A stretch of DNA of 64,000 bases from Hofstenia miamia (Eukaryota > Xenacoelomorpha > Acoela > Hofsteniidae): contig CABFPE010000053.1 in the NCBI GenBank assembly GCA_900660155.1, positions 2,014,885 to 2,078,884 of the forward strand. Reading direction: 5' to 3'. The translations under genes were made by a program, and so were the position numbers. Below, in pieces: positions 37,581 through 50,289 of the stretch (within the stretch, counting starts at the first letter, position 1; each line of letters opens with the position of its first letter). The notes under the pieces were generated by a model. It was given only the letters and a program-made list of their open reading frames with translations, had not been told where the DNA came from and did not search any database.

Positions 37581-37899
37581 TGTCAATTGCATGTTAAATT
37601 AATAGCTAGGTAAAACATTGACATTTATCAGTTTAAAGAATACCTATTTACCTATTTACAAAGACAACGTAGGAGTTTAAATTTTTATATTGAAACTAAT
37701 GTTTATAAATGTAATAATTTATCAAACANAATACAATACGTTTTGCAAGAGCACTGTTCCCAATCCCCATGTCATCGTTGAGGAAAATTTTTTAATGTAA
37801 ATCGCAAAAGTAAAAAAAACGTCAGAAAAGAAATGTAAGTCACAAAAGTGAAAAAACGTCGGAAAAAATGTAAGTCTACAAATGTGGAAAAGTCGTATA

Positions 37900-39290
37900 T
37901 TTAATTCTTAATATAAAAGGCACCAATAAAATTTTAAAATGTAAGCAATTTCTTATAATATAAAATTTATATTTTTAAACGTTTTGTATATATGTGTATG
38001 AATAAACAATAACAACCAATTTACGACACTAATAACAAAACATGTTATCAACAATCTTGAAACGTTTCATATAAAAATTCCTACTTGCAAATATTTTATT
38101 CTTGAATTCAATGAGAAAAACGTATTGAAAAAATATTTATTTCATTTGTACCAGAGATGGTGATTGATAAATCTTTTTACTTTATTAACATTTTAGTTTT
38201 GTAGCATCTTTCATTTACATAATTGTATAAATTGGGAAAAACATGTTGTAATTGAGATTGTTTTCCAACTTGTGAAAAAATTCTAGTTTTATATGATTTG
38301 AAAGTGTTTTATTTAATTATTATAATTGTAAAGTGATTTCATGTTTGGGAGATATCAATCTTTATGATTGGATACATTTTTGACAGTTGAACAATAGAAT
38401 ATTGATAAAATGACGTAATATTGACATTGTCTATGAAAGCATGCAACTCTATACATAGAGTGGCATAATGGAATTTCACTAGATAAAACCACGTAATATT
38501 GACATTATTAAATATTAGAAATTGCGAGTTTGTGCATAAAATAGTTTTTGGTTTTTTCCGAAAAATTATTTTGCTTTATTATCAAAATAAGACATTATGC
38601 TTTTAACGAGTATTATTATCTCTCTGATTCAAACATTTGTTATTAAATTTTACCAAATAAAACGATATCCACAAAACTATGAAAATTCTACAGACTGTAT
38701 AAAAGACTATTATAAATTTGTACATCGCATGAACACTCCACAAGGTATATTATTATCCCCATTTACTAATAATAATCATTGTAAATTTAAGAAATTTGTT
38801 GTGAAACCATTGTAGCTAATAATTAATCATTTTTGTTTTCCTGTCTATTTATTAGTAATTTATCAAACATAAAACTAGCACATGTAGAATGCATCTGTAG
38901 AAGCATGTATTTAATTTAAAAATTATTTTTACTTGGAAATATTTATCAATTAAAAAAGTTTATATTTTTGCAATTGATATATGTGTGAAACAGGTCTTTT
39001 TCTCAATGTTTGAAAATAATTGTTAGTTACTATTGTTACCAAAGAAAATAGAAATAAAATATAATTCCAACAATGTAAATTTTTTGTATATAGAATGTCA
39101 ATGGTATTTAAAAATTATGTAATATGAATAGAAAAATTGTTACATTTTAAACATTTCTAATTTCATTGAATTTTGAAAATTGCTTTATCTCTATGTGTAT
39201 TGATAAATTGGTTACATTTAAACAATGCCAACAAAACATATTCCAATGACGTCAGAGATACACTTTCGTCAACATACACGGCCCAGCAGA
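37900..39290 (+). repeat. Dispersed repeat family D, copy 1
   Basis: Matches 47300-49250 in reverse orientation and 50290-50640 directly. Landmarks are AAACGTTTTGTATATATGTG (37979), TATGAAAC-like phrase CTTGAAACGTTTCATAT (38058), ACAGGTCTTTTTCTCAATG (38992), ATTGTTAGTTACTATTG (39019) and TTATCTCTATGTGTATTG (39184). Copy 1 includes short frames, such as one starting MKIALSLCVLIN at 39173, that follow the repeat and are not supported as genes. Confidence 0.85.
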
Positions 39291-39420
39291 GGTCAAAGGT
39301 CCCCTCTCGACCTCTCAGAAAAAAGTGGAACGTCCTTGCCGCTAACTCTCGACCAATCAGAAAAAAGTGTAACGAAATGGAACCCACCTCTTGACCAATC
39401 AGAAAAAAATGGAACGTAAT
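39247..39420. promoter_or_regulatory. CRE palindrome and three CCAATCAG-type repeats
   Basis: TGACGTCA lies at 39247-39254. It is followed by three drifting copies of a phrase like CTCGACCAATCAGAAAAAAG ending TGGAACG (about 39310, 39350 and 39392), two of which keep CCAATCAG. Such a mix of CRE and CCAAT boxes looks promoter-like and may be the internal promoter of the dispersed repeat. No transcript is visible. Confidence 0.35.
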
Positions 39421-39429
39421 GTGAGTCTC

Positions 39430-41583
39430 TTCATACTACTGGTATATGCTTAAGTTTGAAGTCTTCTTTGCAAAGTTTGATGTCTAAATGTGTGATGCAT
39501 CTTTTTATATGGGAAGTTGGTGGCAAAGTATTCATTAAGGACAGATATAGGCTGCCCAAGAGAAAGCATTTTTAGTTTTGTTGGCAGTGTTTTATGTTTA
39601 AATTGATTTACATGCTTACTAAGACACACAGTCTTTGTTAACATCAATAATTAACCCTAAGTGCACTGAGGTTACAATAGCATAATGATGGGACCCGAAT
39701 CAGCCCCCTCTTTTATTTCAAAACTATTTTTAAATAAAGTAATGAGCATTGGCGCAGTAAAAGATACACTTTGAACCCAATATTATATTGCTACTGTTAA
39801 ACCAGGAGCAACAAACCATAAAAACTAATGATAGTACTAAAGTATATGAGGTCAACACCCTAATATTTTTTGTCAAAAATTCAAGCCGCGTTATGGACAA
39901 AACACCATCTGCTGCCAAATTGCCCTTCAGTGCATTTAGGGCTAAGGAAAATGTTAAATATGTTCCAACATATGATTGTAGATATAAAACATCTATCTTT
40001 TTTTAGACCCAAAATATATACAACTCATATATATTTTAAGAGACTCAAACAAATTGAGTGTTTATATTGTCAAAAAAGGTAATGATGTGTTGTTTTAATA
40101 ATTCGAACAATACACAATTTAAAAAAGAAATGAACGTAGTTGATTATTTAAAACTAGAAAGTCCAATGATTCTAAATCTTAAATTCATGCAGTTGTCAGA
40201 ACTGACTCATTCAAGTAAAACTAACGAAAACAAAATCAAATGAAAAAAAATTATGAGAAAAACAAAATAAGCCGTTTTTCCATTGAAATTCTCCTTACAT
40301 GAAGCACTATAAATGCATTTAAGATTTGCAAAGTTGTCACATTTGACAACTCGGACTTTCTAGTGCTAAAACAGTTTTTGAGGCAGAGATTTAAAAAATA
40401 TATATTCATGATAACAGTTAGGCATAGCAAATAGAATTCTCTGTTTAAATATCGCATGTTGTGTGGGCTATGACGGTTTGAGTTTATATAGAAGATGAAT
40501 TATAAATATAAAATCAAAGGAAACATAAACGGATATATGTCGAAATTGTTTGAATCACTAAATATCAGTATTTACTATGTATGTCAAAATACACCATTTC
40601 CGTGTTTATCATGTTTGGTTTGAATCAAATCTTGTAGAAGACATATGTTATCTGTACATACTGTACAGGAAATATAGCGTTTATCATGTGATTGATTGAT
40701 AAATACATTGTATTTTACAAATATTCTTCAGAAATTCTCAAATATAATAATGAAGCAACAATAACAAATACAATACATTTGTAAAATTTAGCAAATGTAA
40801 ATGTACATCAATAACCATATGGATATTTCTAAATATTCTATTCCTCACCTTGAAATATATGCGAGTGCAGTGTTAACCATTTAGGTGAAATATTACGCTG
40901 TTCTAAGCGTCATTTAAATAAGCTGTTTGCTTATATTTAGCAGTCCATTAAATGATCTCATTTAAACTTTGTTTATATGTCTGGTCTTATTTTCATGGTA
41001 ATTTATCCTAGATCTTATAATAAATTCTTATTAGAGTTGTTGATTATGGTAAGGTACATACCACTATGTATCATATAATGGTATGGTAGAAACAAATTTC
41101 ATGTTGATGGCAAACATAAACTTAATGTCGTAATGAAAATCTATCAATTCATTGTTAAATATACCAGAAATCATGTTAACTTTCAAGAAAATTGTTAACT
41201 TTGATGTCATAAATGTTATATTTATAACAATTGAATGTTTAAATATTTATTTTACAAAATTTTTTTGAACAAGAAACATTTCATAGACTAAGAACTCTTG
41301 AAGGTGTGCAAATGTAAGTAGCTTCAGTACATTGTAAGCAAATACTAAAGATGATGTTTCCCATTTGTAATTGTAGATTGCAAACAAATACTAATGATCA
41401 AATTTTTGCCATTTTCAATTCTTACACCTAACAAAGTTAGTTGTTTTTGCAAAATTAATGGTTTTCAAATGTTTCAAAATCATCCTGCAACCTTGTGAAT
41501 TGCTTGTGATATCAGTTACATATAAAAATGACTGTCTTAATTTCAGCTAACAATTTGGAGTTGAGTTTGCTAAACATTAGAAA

Positions 41584-41585
<2 letters not shown>
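39430..41585. other. Unassigned AT-rich stretch
   Basis: Several frames of 60-73 codons (39450-40457) on both strands overlap one another and none shows a family motif. Nothing else is supported. Confidence 0.35.

Positions 41586-41587
<2 letters not shown>

Positions 41588-41625
<38 letters not shown>
41588..41625. repeat. TA microsatellite
   Basis: About 38 bases of uninterrupted AT dinucleotide, the longest in the window outside gaps. Confidence 0.95.
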
Positions 41626-41626
<1 letters not shown>

Positions 41627-41674
41627 CTTATAAATATTCTTCTTTAGAAATAAAATGAAATAACGGAGTTCAAG

Positions 41675-42095
41675 CGTGTAAAAACGATTTTCGGGAAAAC
41701 GATTATCGGCGATATTATCGATAAGATTTTATCTATATCAACTTTTAAAAATATCAACTTATTTATTGGCCTTCTACGATAATTTCTGATTCCTAGTAGT
41801 GACACAATCAAAACAAAATGTAGTGTGTTGAAAAAAACTTCGTTACATTTCTTTTACTTTAGAAATGGTTAGAGGCTTTTCAGTCATGTGAAATACATTT
41901 TTACTACCTGTTAAATTAGAATTCGGATGTTTTATAACAAACTATTTTGGAGATAAAACCTCAATAATGTTGAACGATGTTTACGATAATCGACTATCGA
42001 CATATCTATTGATGTATATTACGATCCGATAATCTATCGGAGCGCAGACGATAATATCGTTATCAATAATTTGGAGTTCGTCGATCACTAGTTTG
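41675..42095. mobile_element. Probable MITE remnant with CGATAAT-rich ends
   Basis: The left portion (ACGATTATCGGCGATATTAT, CGATAAG) and the right portion (ACGATAATCGACTATCGAC near 41973, CGATAATATCGTTATC near 42049) are full of self-complementary CGAT motifs and pair with each other. The right edge TTCGTCGATCACTAG resembles a hAT terminus, but the left edge does not match it, so the element is truncated or misassigned. Confidence 0.4.
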
Positions 42096-42099
42096 GAGA

Positions 42100-42510
42100 A
42101 AGGCACGTAGGAATGAGTTCGAGAAATCTGGCAAAATTTCATACCACTTCATAACCGCTAGTGGCGCAACGAAACAGCGGAACTATTAAATCAAATGTTG
42201 GAGAGAGAAATTTATTAGCAGACATTGCTTAACAGCAGAAGATTTATCAGCGAATTTCGATGACACATCATTGCGCAATTATTAAACAAACGTTCTCTAT
42301 GTGATAACCTTACTTGTAGCTGCGCGTACACTAGGTAAGAAAGTTTCTAAGGATTTTATGTAAAAATTGAATGAATGCATTGACTCGACTCGTTAAGCTT
42401 TTGAAATACGAATTAAGTCATTTACATGCACACAGGACTGTACTCCTCAGTAATTAACAAGGGGGGGGGCTCTTACCGTGAGTTTTGTATTTTTATGATA
42501 TATTTTGACC
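42100..42510. other. Unassigned stretch
   Basis: Nothing recognised apart from a run of nine G at 42463-42471. Confidence 0.35.
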
Positions 42511-42514
42511 ATAA

Positions 42515-42730
42515 TTTATATTCTTAACAACTAAAATCCAAAACTCAGTCTTTATTGAAAAAGCACGGACCTTGAAAAAAACAAAAATGCATTCTGATAC
42601 AGTTTTCTACGCTGATTTCAAATATATAATTTGTTTTATTACTTTTTAATTATTTACAAAGATAATAATTTAAATTATTTCAGTATTTCCATAGCAACTA
42701 ATGACGACATAGCTTAAATGGCGGCACATT
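42515..42730. repeat. Left arm of a 0.2-kb inverted repeat
   Basis: Pairs with 43228-43399 plus 43805-43850, about 88% identical by eye. Landmarks are CTAATGACGACATAGCTTAA on this arm against CTATGTCGTCATTAG on the other, and GCATTCTGATACAG against CTGTATCAGAATGC. This arm lacks the insertion found in the right arm. Confidence 0.9.
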
Positions 42731-43227
42731 TAGTGAAATATCTTCAATAATTATAATATATTCATATATATATCCGTAACGCTGGTCTTCAGTACAAAAC
42801 AAAAGCATAAAAAACTAAGGTTTTCAAATCAAGATGTGCCTTAGAAAAAAACGATCCATTTCGAATTGATTTTTTTCGACGACATCTCCTGCACTTCAAA
42901 TGCAGCCATCCCTAGATGAAGGATCTGATATCCTGGTCATTGCAACATGACACCGCCAACAACGAAATCTTCTTGCTAAAAATTTGCCATCCATAAAAAA
43001 CTGTAAAGCTAAGTTCCTAACTTGCAAGCTCAATTAACTGAAAAAGCGTTATACCTATCAAATTATCCATAATGTGTCCTAAAAGTGTACAATACCATTA
43101 AATCATCATATTTAAAGTTTCATTATATATTTTGTTTTATGGATTATTTTTTAAGTTAAAAGTTTTACGACGGCTTAAAAGTTAAAAAATATTGTTTTAG
43201 ATATACTTATTCAATGGGTTTCAAGGA
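42731..43227. other. Central segment between inverted arms
   Basis: About 500 bases, slightly richer in GC near 42880-42970. No ORF of note and no recognised family. Together with the arms it could be a foldback transposon. Confidence 0.4.
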
Positions 43228-43850
43228 AATGTGCCGCCATTTAAACTATGTCGTCATTAGTTGCTATAGAGATACTGAAATAATTTAAATTATTCTTTGT
43301 AAATAATTAAAAAGTAACAGTATATATTTGAAATCAGCGTAAAAACTGTATCAGAATGCATTTTTATTTTTTATTTTTTCAGGGTCCATGCTTCTTCAAC
43401 AGGCCCGTAGCCAGCATAATCACCAAAGAGGGGTCGATGCGCATTTAGGAGGTGTTGGTGGGAATTTCGACTTTCTTTATAACATAAAATAAAATTTTAC
43501 CAAGTCTGTACATCGTTTTATTTTTGTTGCATTCATGGGCGTACGCGGATTTTCTGACTTGTGAGGTCATCTAGTATAGTGATCAAGTAAGTGGCCAAAG
43601 GCGGGGTGAAGCCACGCGGGAATTTTTTAAAAATATAGTAAAAATAAACCTTAGAATTGCATTATTAGGAGCAATATTGCAACAATTGAATTAACAAATT
43701 TTATTTTTACATGCTGATTTTGCTTTTCGCTTTGTTGTCTAGGAGGGGTTGCCTGACCTTCCAGGGGTGATTCGGCCCCTCCTAACACCCATGGCCAGGG
43801 CCTGTTCTTCAATAAAGCTAAAACTCTAATACTAATATAAATTTAACAAG
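43228..43850. repeat. Right arm of the inverted repeat, split by a MITE
   Basis: Homology to the left arm runs to TCCATGCTTCTTCAA (43399) and resumes at TTCTTCAATAAAG (43805). The break is exactly a 405-bp element. Confidence 0.9.
43400..43804. mobile_element. hAT-type MITE, 405 bp, perfect 8-bp target duplication
   Basis: The left end is CAGGCCCGTAGCCAGC. The right end read on the minus strand is CAGGCCCTGGCCATGG. Both flanks are TTCTTCAA (43392-43399 and 43805-43812). There is no coding capacity. The undisturbed site is still visible in the other arm of the surrounding inverted repeat. Confidence 0.95.
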
Positions 43851-43859
43851 GAAGGCTGC

Positions 43860-46800
43860 GCCCCCAATCTAATTTAACAAGATTGGCTGAGCACCCTTCG
43901 AGTACACCCTGCATGTACATAAATATGTTTATGGCGAGAGCAGTGGCGTCAAACCTGGGTAGGCCTAAGCCCCGTTTTTTGAAAATAGACATTTTCCATG
44001 TGATGTTATCAAGATTTTATCTATTTTTTAAACTTTGCCGTCGTTTAAGCACATTATGAAACGAATTGTTACACAATTGTTATTATCATTACTTTACTTT
44101 AAAAAAACTTCCGTATTATTATGTTAGTAATTCACAAATGAGATTTTAGAGCATAATTTGTTGAAATGTCATTCATTTTTTATTTCTTAAATGTTAAATA
44201 TAGAATTAGTATGACTTAAAGTTCTAAAGTTAGCATTTACAAATCATGATAAATTTTTAAATCAATATAAAGATTTGGTAAAATCATAGAGACACATTTT
44301 TCACGTACACAAATGAACATTGAGCAATGCATTAAACCTATTTTTCGAATTAAGTGCACAAGAATGTTTAAGAGTTCTTAGGCTTACATCTTTTGGCCGA
44401 ATGATCTAAGTCATAACACCGAGTTTCAATTAATTTTGAAGCATTGTGAAAGTATTATTTGACTACTAGTATGTAATTCGATCTACTGTACAGCCTACAT
44501 TACAATATAATAACAGCGTAGAAATGTAAGAGCGAACTAGAAATTTCTGTTGGAATAAATGAAATTTTTCATTCATTTTAATTCGCATATGTAACATGTT
44601 TCCTTCTGTATGTGATTAAACTTTTATTGATCACATTTTTTAAACTTCAAGATCATTATTTTAAGGATTCTTTCTGATTTGCTGCAACAGGTATTGCTAC
44701 TATTGTTGTGCTTAAGTTACATTTAAATTTCAAAGAAATCTATTAATTTGTTGAATGTAACAAATTTTAATTTTTCTGTAATTTTTTCATTATTAAATAT
44801 ATTTTATCAATGACATTTTGAAATCATGAAGCAGTTGCTCAAAAGGACTCTTTAATTATTAAATTGCTTGAGTTTCAAACATCAGCTACTTTCCTGGGGC
44901 GTAGAATACTATGGGTTCGAAAACAAAATTTGATAAATTTCAATAATTTTATATTTCTAATTACGTTCTTAACCATTCACAAAGTGCCACTATATATTTT
45001 TCAGTAGTTTTGAAGTGTAGTAACATATCTCAAAATGCTTTTAAGTCTTTTTAACTTGTGACTATACAACCATCATTGAAGCTTAAAAAAATCATTTGTC
45101 TGAAAGCTGGCAAAAAAAATAAATAAAAAGACAAGATATTGATTCTGCATTTTCCTTTTTAATGTCAAAGAACAGCACCACCTTGCATTTGGAGCGCTCT
45201 TTTCTTAGAATTTATTTTCAGTAATTAAAATTGATCAGAGCATAGGGAATATGGTCTGAGGCAGAGGTATTTCAATATGAGTGTATTAAAGTGAGAACTT
45301 ACAATTTTGTGCGCAAGTAAAGAGACCTCATTGCACTAAAAGATCTTTTTCTTGTTGCGGCAGTTACAGGCATGACAAGGGTTAGTTCTAGAAGTTTTAT
45401 CACTTCCGAAGTAAAAATTTTTGTCAACCCTCTTATTTGTTGACATTATTGAATGTTTCTGCATTGACGTCTAAAAAAAGTGTGAATGAAAGTGTTTTTA
45501 CGTATGTATCTAAAATGTTTTTCTTTATTTATCTTTAACCAAGCATTAATCACACAAAGCATACATATAGAAATTGTTCTGGTCAAATCAGTCATGAATA
45601 CACAAAATTACTAAATCTACAACCTCAAAATATTTGTCGATAGTCATCATCTGAGGGTTCGGGATGAGGGGATTCAGTGGTGTTGAGATTGTTTTCAATG
45701 ATCACTTTTGGTTTAAGTTTTTGTGGAAGTGAGTATTCGCATCAGCTTTTTTGTAAACGAGTTTAATATATATATATATATATATATAGACTAAAATGAA
45801 AAGAATTAACGTGTGGTAGCACTTAAAAAGTCTGCTTCTTCAATGCTATTTGACAATTTTGATAATTGAAGTTGTTTACAGAAATGTCATTTTTGTAATC
45901 TGTGGTTTACGCAGTAAATGCATTTACTTCTTAACAGGAAATTAACAATCTTCAAACCATTCACATTTGCTTGTTAAAGCATTTATGCTTATTTTACGCA
46001 CAAACTTCACTGTGGTCTAACGTTCAAAACGTTTTTTATTTGATATGAAAAACAAAAAATTAAGTGTTAAGTAGATTTGTTCCAAATTTTCTTCATGTAA
46101 ATTCTCTTCAATAAAGAATTAAAGAACTTATTTTCCTCATTACATCCGCTTGGTTCTGCGAGAACATCTAGTCCCATAGAATCTACTGGCTCGGCCCGGC
46201 TCGCCACATAAAATCTTTCAATGAGGCTCGTAAATATTTTTTTAAAATTATTGCGCTCAAAACATTTTTACATAGCTCTTCCTGTTATTTAATAAACAAT
46301 TCTTTAATAAGATCATAAGAAAGGCATACTGAGTGAAAGAATAATAAAAACCTTGTATAATCAAATTAACAAGCAGATCAATAAATTTGCATTGCTTAAA
46401 AAAGGCTCATTTTGTACTCATTGTATATCAAATACTGTGCTCAAGCTCGGCTCGGCTCGTTAGAAGCTCGAAGATAGAGATTAACAATAGGAGCTTAGCA
46501 TGAACCTAATCTGGTCAAAATACTCACTACCCAAACATGACCCTGCCCGACACCGGCCTGATATAAAACATAGATTTATTCATTTTATTTAACTTCTCGG
46601 AACTCCCTCTAATCAACACCAGATATTTTCTGATGAGGTAAACATTGAATTGATTGGCATTAACTCAATTCTTAAGTCGAGTGTCATTAACACAAGTTCC
46701 TTTTTGGTTAATCAATCAAAGCCTTGAAGATATGTGCCTTTATCAATACCCGATTCCGACTCTCCTTATAATTTGATACCCAAATCCGACCCGAAAGTAT

Positions 46801-47300
46801 CCACATTCGTTTATTAGTGGGATTTCAATCAGCTTACTGTCTGAAAATGATTTTACCTCTGTATGCCAAAGAAAATTTCTTAAGAAAATGAATGGCCTAC
46901 TTTTTTGGTATTTTAAGAATGTCTTCATTATAAATAGGATAATCAATCGATTCGCTTCTTTATACATTGTACTAAAGTTATAAGTACATTTTTCTCAAAA
47001 TATTCACACTCTTCAATCTATATATTCGGCCGCGCAATCCATCTGGTTCTCTTCCTGTGTAGACAATCGTAGTTTAGTTATATATGTACATTTACTGTCC
47101 ATGTCATTAACTTTCAGTAGAATGTGCATGCTTCCAAAGTTTTTCTAGAGATTTATCATGAATGAACAAATTTGGAGCACACACAGACTATGATTCTTGC
47201 AATATGAAATATGTTGGTGCCTCATGTAGTTTTCACCACACAGGGATATCTCAGTGATTAACAGGAATAGGTCCTGTATATATGAGTCCATGAGCTAACA
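43860..47300. other. Unassigned AT-rich stretch with transposon-end debris
   Basis: CAGTGGCGTCAAACCTGGG at 43941 looks like a hAT terminus without a partner. GCTCGGCCCGGCTCGCC near 46192 and GCTCGGCTCGGCTCG near 46446, plus GACCCTGCCCGACACCGGCC near 46539, are GC-rich debris. A TA microsatellite lies at 45766-45789. No gene is supported; the 74-codon minus frame at 46743-46967 lies in such debris. Confidence 0.35.
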
Positions 47301-48815
47301 TGTTAAGAAGTAACAAATATATTGTAAAATATCGATCTATAAGTACACTTCTATTTCGACCATGTCATTCGCTAGCCAAATTGCATTCAAAAATCCTCCA
47401 GCAGTAGTATGAATTGCACGAGACGACAACGCAATTTGAACTTTTATGACCTTGGCGGGGATGTCTGTGATGTAATTGTGTACTTTGGCCGTCTGTATAT
47501 CTTTGACGTCATTGGAACATATTCTCTTTTGTGTTGGCAAACACATTTGTTTGTAGTCTTGTATAAAATGTAACCAATATTTTTTTATACATATTACATA
47601 AATAATTGGCCGTGTATATTGACTGGGGTGTATCTCTGATGTGATTGGAATGTTTTGTTGGCATTGTTTGCAGTCTATTGTTTAAATGTAAACAGTTTAT
47701 CAATACACATAGAGATAAAGTAATTTTCAAAATTCAATCAAATTAGAATTGTTTAAAATGTAACAATTTTTCTATTCATATTACATAATTTTTAAATACC
47801 ATTGACATTCTATATACAAAAAATTTACATTTTTGGAATTATATTTTATTTCTATTTTTCATTGGTAACAATAGTAACTAACAATTATTTTCAAACATTG
47901 AGAAAAAGACCTGTTTCACACATATATCAATTGCAAAAATAAAAGCTTTTTTAATCAATAAATATTTCCAAGTAAAAGTAATTTTTAAGTTAAATACACG
48001 CTTCCACAGATGCATTCTACATGTGCTAGTTTTATGTTTGATAAATTAATAATAGACAGGAAAACAAAAATGATTAATTATTAGCTACAATGGTTTCACA
48101 ACAAATTTCTTAAATTTACAATGATTATTATTAGTAAATGGAGATAATAATATACCTTGTGGAGTGTTCATGTGGCGTACAAATTTATAATAGTCTTTTA
48201 TACAGTCATAGTTTTGTGGAAATCATTTTATTTGGTAAAATTAAATAACAAATGTTTGAATCACAGAGATAATAATACTTATTAGAAGTGTACTATTAAA
48301 TGTGTCTATTGTGTTAGATTATCATCATTCTTGTTGAGGGAATTCTGTAGGAAGCAAAAGCAATGCATATTTGCACATTATGAATTTCACACGGTTGTAT
48401 CTAAATTAATGGTTAATAAACAAGTTATTATTAAAAACGAGATGACATTCACAATAAAAAACACATGAATATTAAAAGTTTAAACAAAATCAATTAAAAA
48501 TGTGTATTAAGAAACAAACAACGTTTCTATTTATGATAAAGTATATAATTAATTTAACATTGGACAGTAAATTCACAGCAATTCATTAAAATAAAATTAT
48601 GTTTTTAAAAGAAATATCTGTAAAACTAACTAGAGATAATATTGTAGGTAATATTGAGATTACGTTGAACTGTTTTTCAAGCATGGTGTACAAACGAAAC
48701 ACATCGTCAATTGGATTGCTGTGTGAGACAAGGTAATAAATGAAAGAGGCTTCACTTGATATGCAGACAAAATCAATCCAATGCGCAGTGTATTGTGATT
48801 ACAGAGATAATGTTA

Positions 48816-48940
48816 ATCTTCAATCTTATGTGTTTATTGAGAAAAATACCTGTTTCACAGACGGCAAAAATAAACACGTTTGTTTGCAGTCTATTGTTTA
48901 AAATGTAACAAACATGAAATCCCTTTACAATTATAAAAAT
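48816..48940. repeat. 125-bp unit 1, ends exactly at a single N
   Basis: Starts ATCTTCAATCTTATGTG and ends ACAATTATAAAAAT. The next base is N (48941). Confidence 0.95.
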
Positions 48941-48941
48941 N

Positions 48942-49066
48942 ATCTTCAATCTTATGTGTTTATTGAGAAAAATACCTGTTTCACAGCTGGCAAAAATAAA
49001 CACGTTTGTTTGCAGTCTATTGTTTAAAATGTAACAAAAATGAAATCCCTTTACAATTATAAAAAT
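48942..49066. repeat. 125-bp unit 2, starts exactly after the N
   Basis: Differs from unit 1 at only three bases. Probably the same locus present twice across an assembly join. Confidence 0.95.
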
Positions 49067-49659
49067 GAATTCAAGAATAAAATATTTGCAAGTAGGAATT
49101 TTTATATGAAACATTTCAAGATTGTTGATAACATGTTTTGTTATTAGTATCATAAATTGATTGTTAGCATTTATTGATACACATATATACAAAACGTTTT
49201 AAAATATAAATTTAATATTATAAGAAATTGCTTAAATTTTAAAATTTTATTGATGTCTTTTATATTAAGAATTATTGTGATTTACATTTATTTTCCAACA
49301 TATTTTCTTTTCTGACGATTTCACATTTGAAGACTTACATTTTTTTTCTTACATTTTTTCCTTTCTTTGAGTCTACATGGCTTTTGACTTTTCTACATTT
49401 GTAGACGCCAATCCATTCTTTCAGTACTGATATACATTTAATTTTTCCATTTGTATACATGAATTCAACTAATCAAATTAGTCAAAAACATTGTAAGAAA
49501 CTGAATATTATGTTAAAATTAAGTTATCTTTTCATCATTAAACAAAATGAAAATTTCATGACATTATTAGTATAAACTTTCAAGAATGAGTGAGAAAAAC
49601 GTTAATGCACAAAAATACGAGTAATTTTTAATATAAATTCAGATTTTATTTTATACAGA

Positions 49660-49680
49660 TATATATATATATATATATAC
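49660..49680. repeat. TA microsatellite
   Basis: AT dinucleotide run followed by a few AC units. Confidence 0.9.
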
Positions 49681-49935
49681 ACACATTTTATTTATAAAAA
49701 TAAATATTTCAATATGCTGAATACAATCAATGTTTGACAAAGGTTTGAATTGTTTCACAGAAAGTGTATGTGGTTAAAAAATGATATATTTATTAGTCTT
49801 TACATAATAAAAATTTGTTTGCTTTCCCAAATAGTATTAAACATTTATGAGATGCCAACTGAAAGAACAAAATCTCGCAACAAATAAATACCTCGGCTTG
49901 ACACAAAGTGCATTAAGTAAAAAATTATCATTTTN

Positions 49936-50272
49936 GAGAAAACGAACATTTATAAATAATAAATTTATTTACAAAGAAAATATAAAATGCACTAATAAAT
50001 GATAAAGTTCATATAGCGAATTTCATCTACAGTTGAATGAACAATGAAAATATTCGTCATGTTGAATGGTGGAGAAAGATACAGAGGAATATTCCAAGAT
50101 AGACGTTCTTCTTTTAATAATGTTAGTTGACGACGCTAAAACATTTAATTAGTACAATTTTCATTGTTCATTCAACTGTAGATGAAATTCGCTATATGAA
50201 CTTTATCATTTATTAGTGCATTTTATATTTTCTTTGTAAATAAATTTATTATTTATAAATGTTCGTTTTCTC
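49936..50272. repeat. Perfect 116-bp inverted repeat with 105-bp loop
   Basis: Arms 49936-50051 and 50157-50272 are perfect reverse complements. The left arm begins immediately after the single N at 49935. The loop (50052-50156) has no recognised feature. Confidence 0.95.
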
Positions 50273-50289
50273 TGTATGGTGAGAGTATG

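Larger units (their letters stand above)
47300..49250 (-). repeat. Dispersed repeat family D, copy 2 (inverted)
   Basis: Reverse-complement copy of 37900-39290 with local rearrangement. It includes a second CRE palindrome (TGACGTCA, 47504-47511), matching the one in copy 1. Two partial duplications of the block around GCAGTCTATTGTTTAAATG lie within 47500-47700. The frame at 47337-47546 continues off the repeat and is not recognised. Confidence 0.85.

Noticed and set aside
39173-39394. Signal-peptide-like ORF MKIALSLCVLIN in repeat copy 1 and its inverted counterpart
   Set aside because: The frames diverge right after the shared start and follow the repeat; no conserved cysteines or domain.
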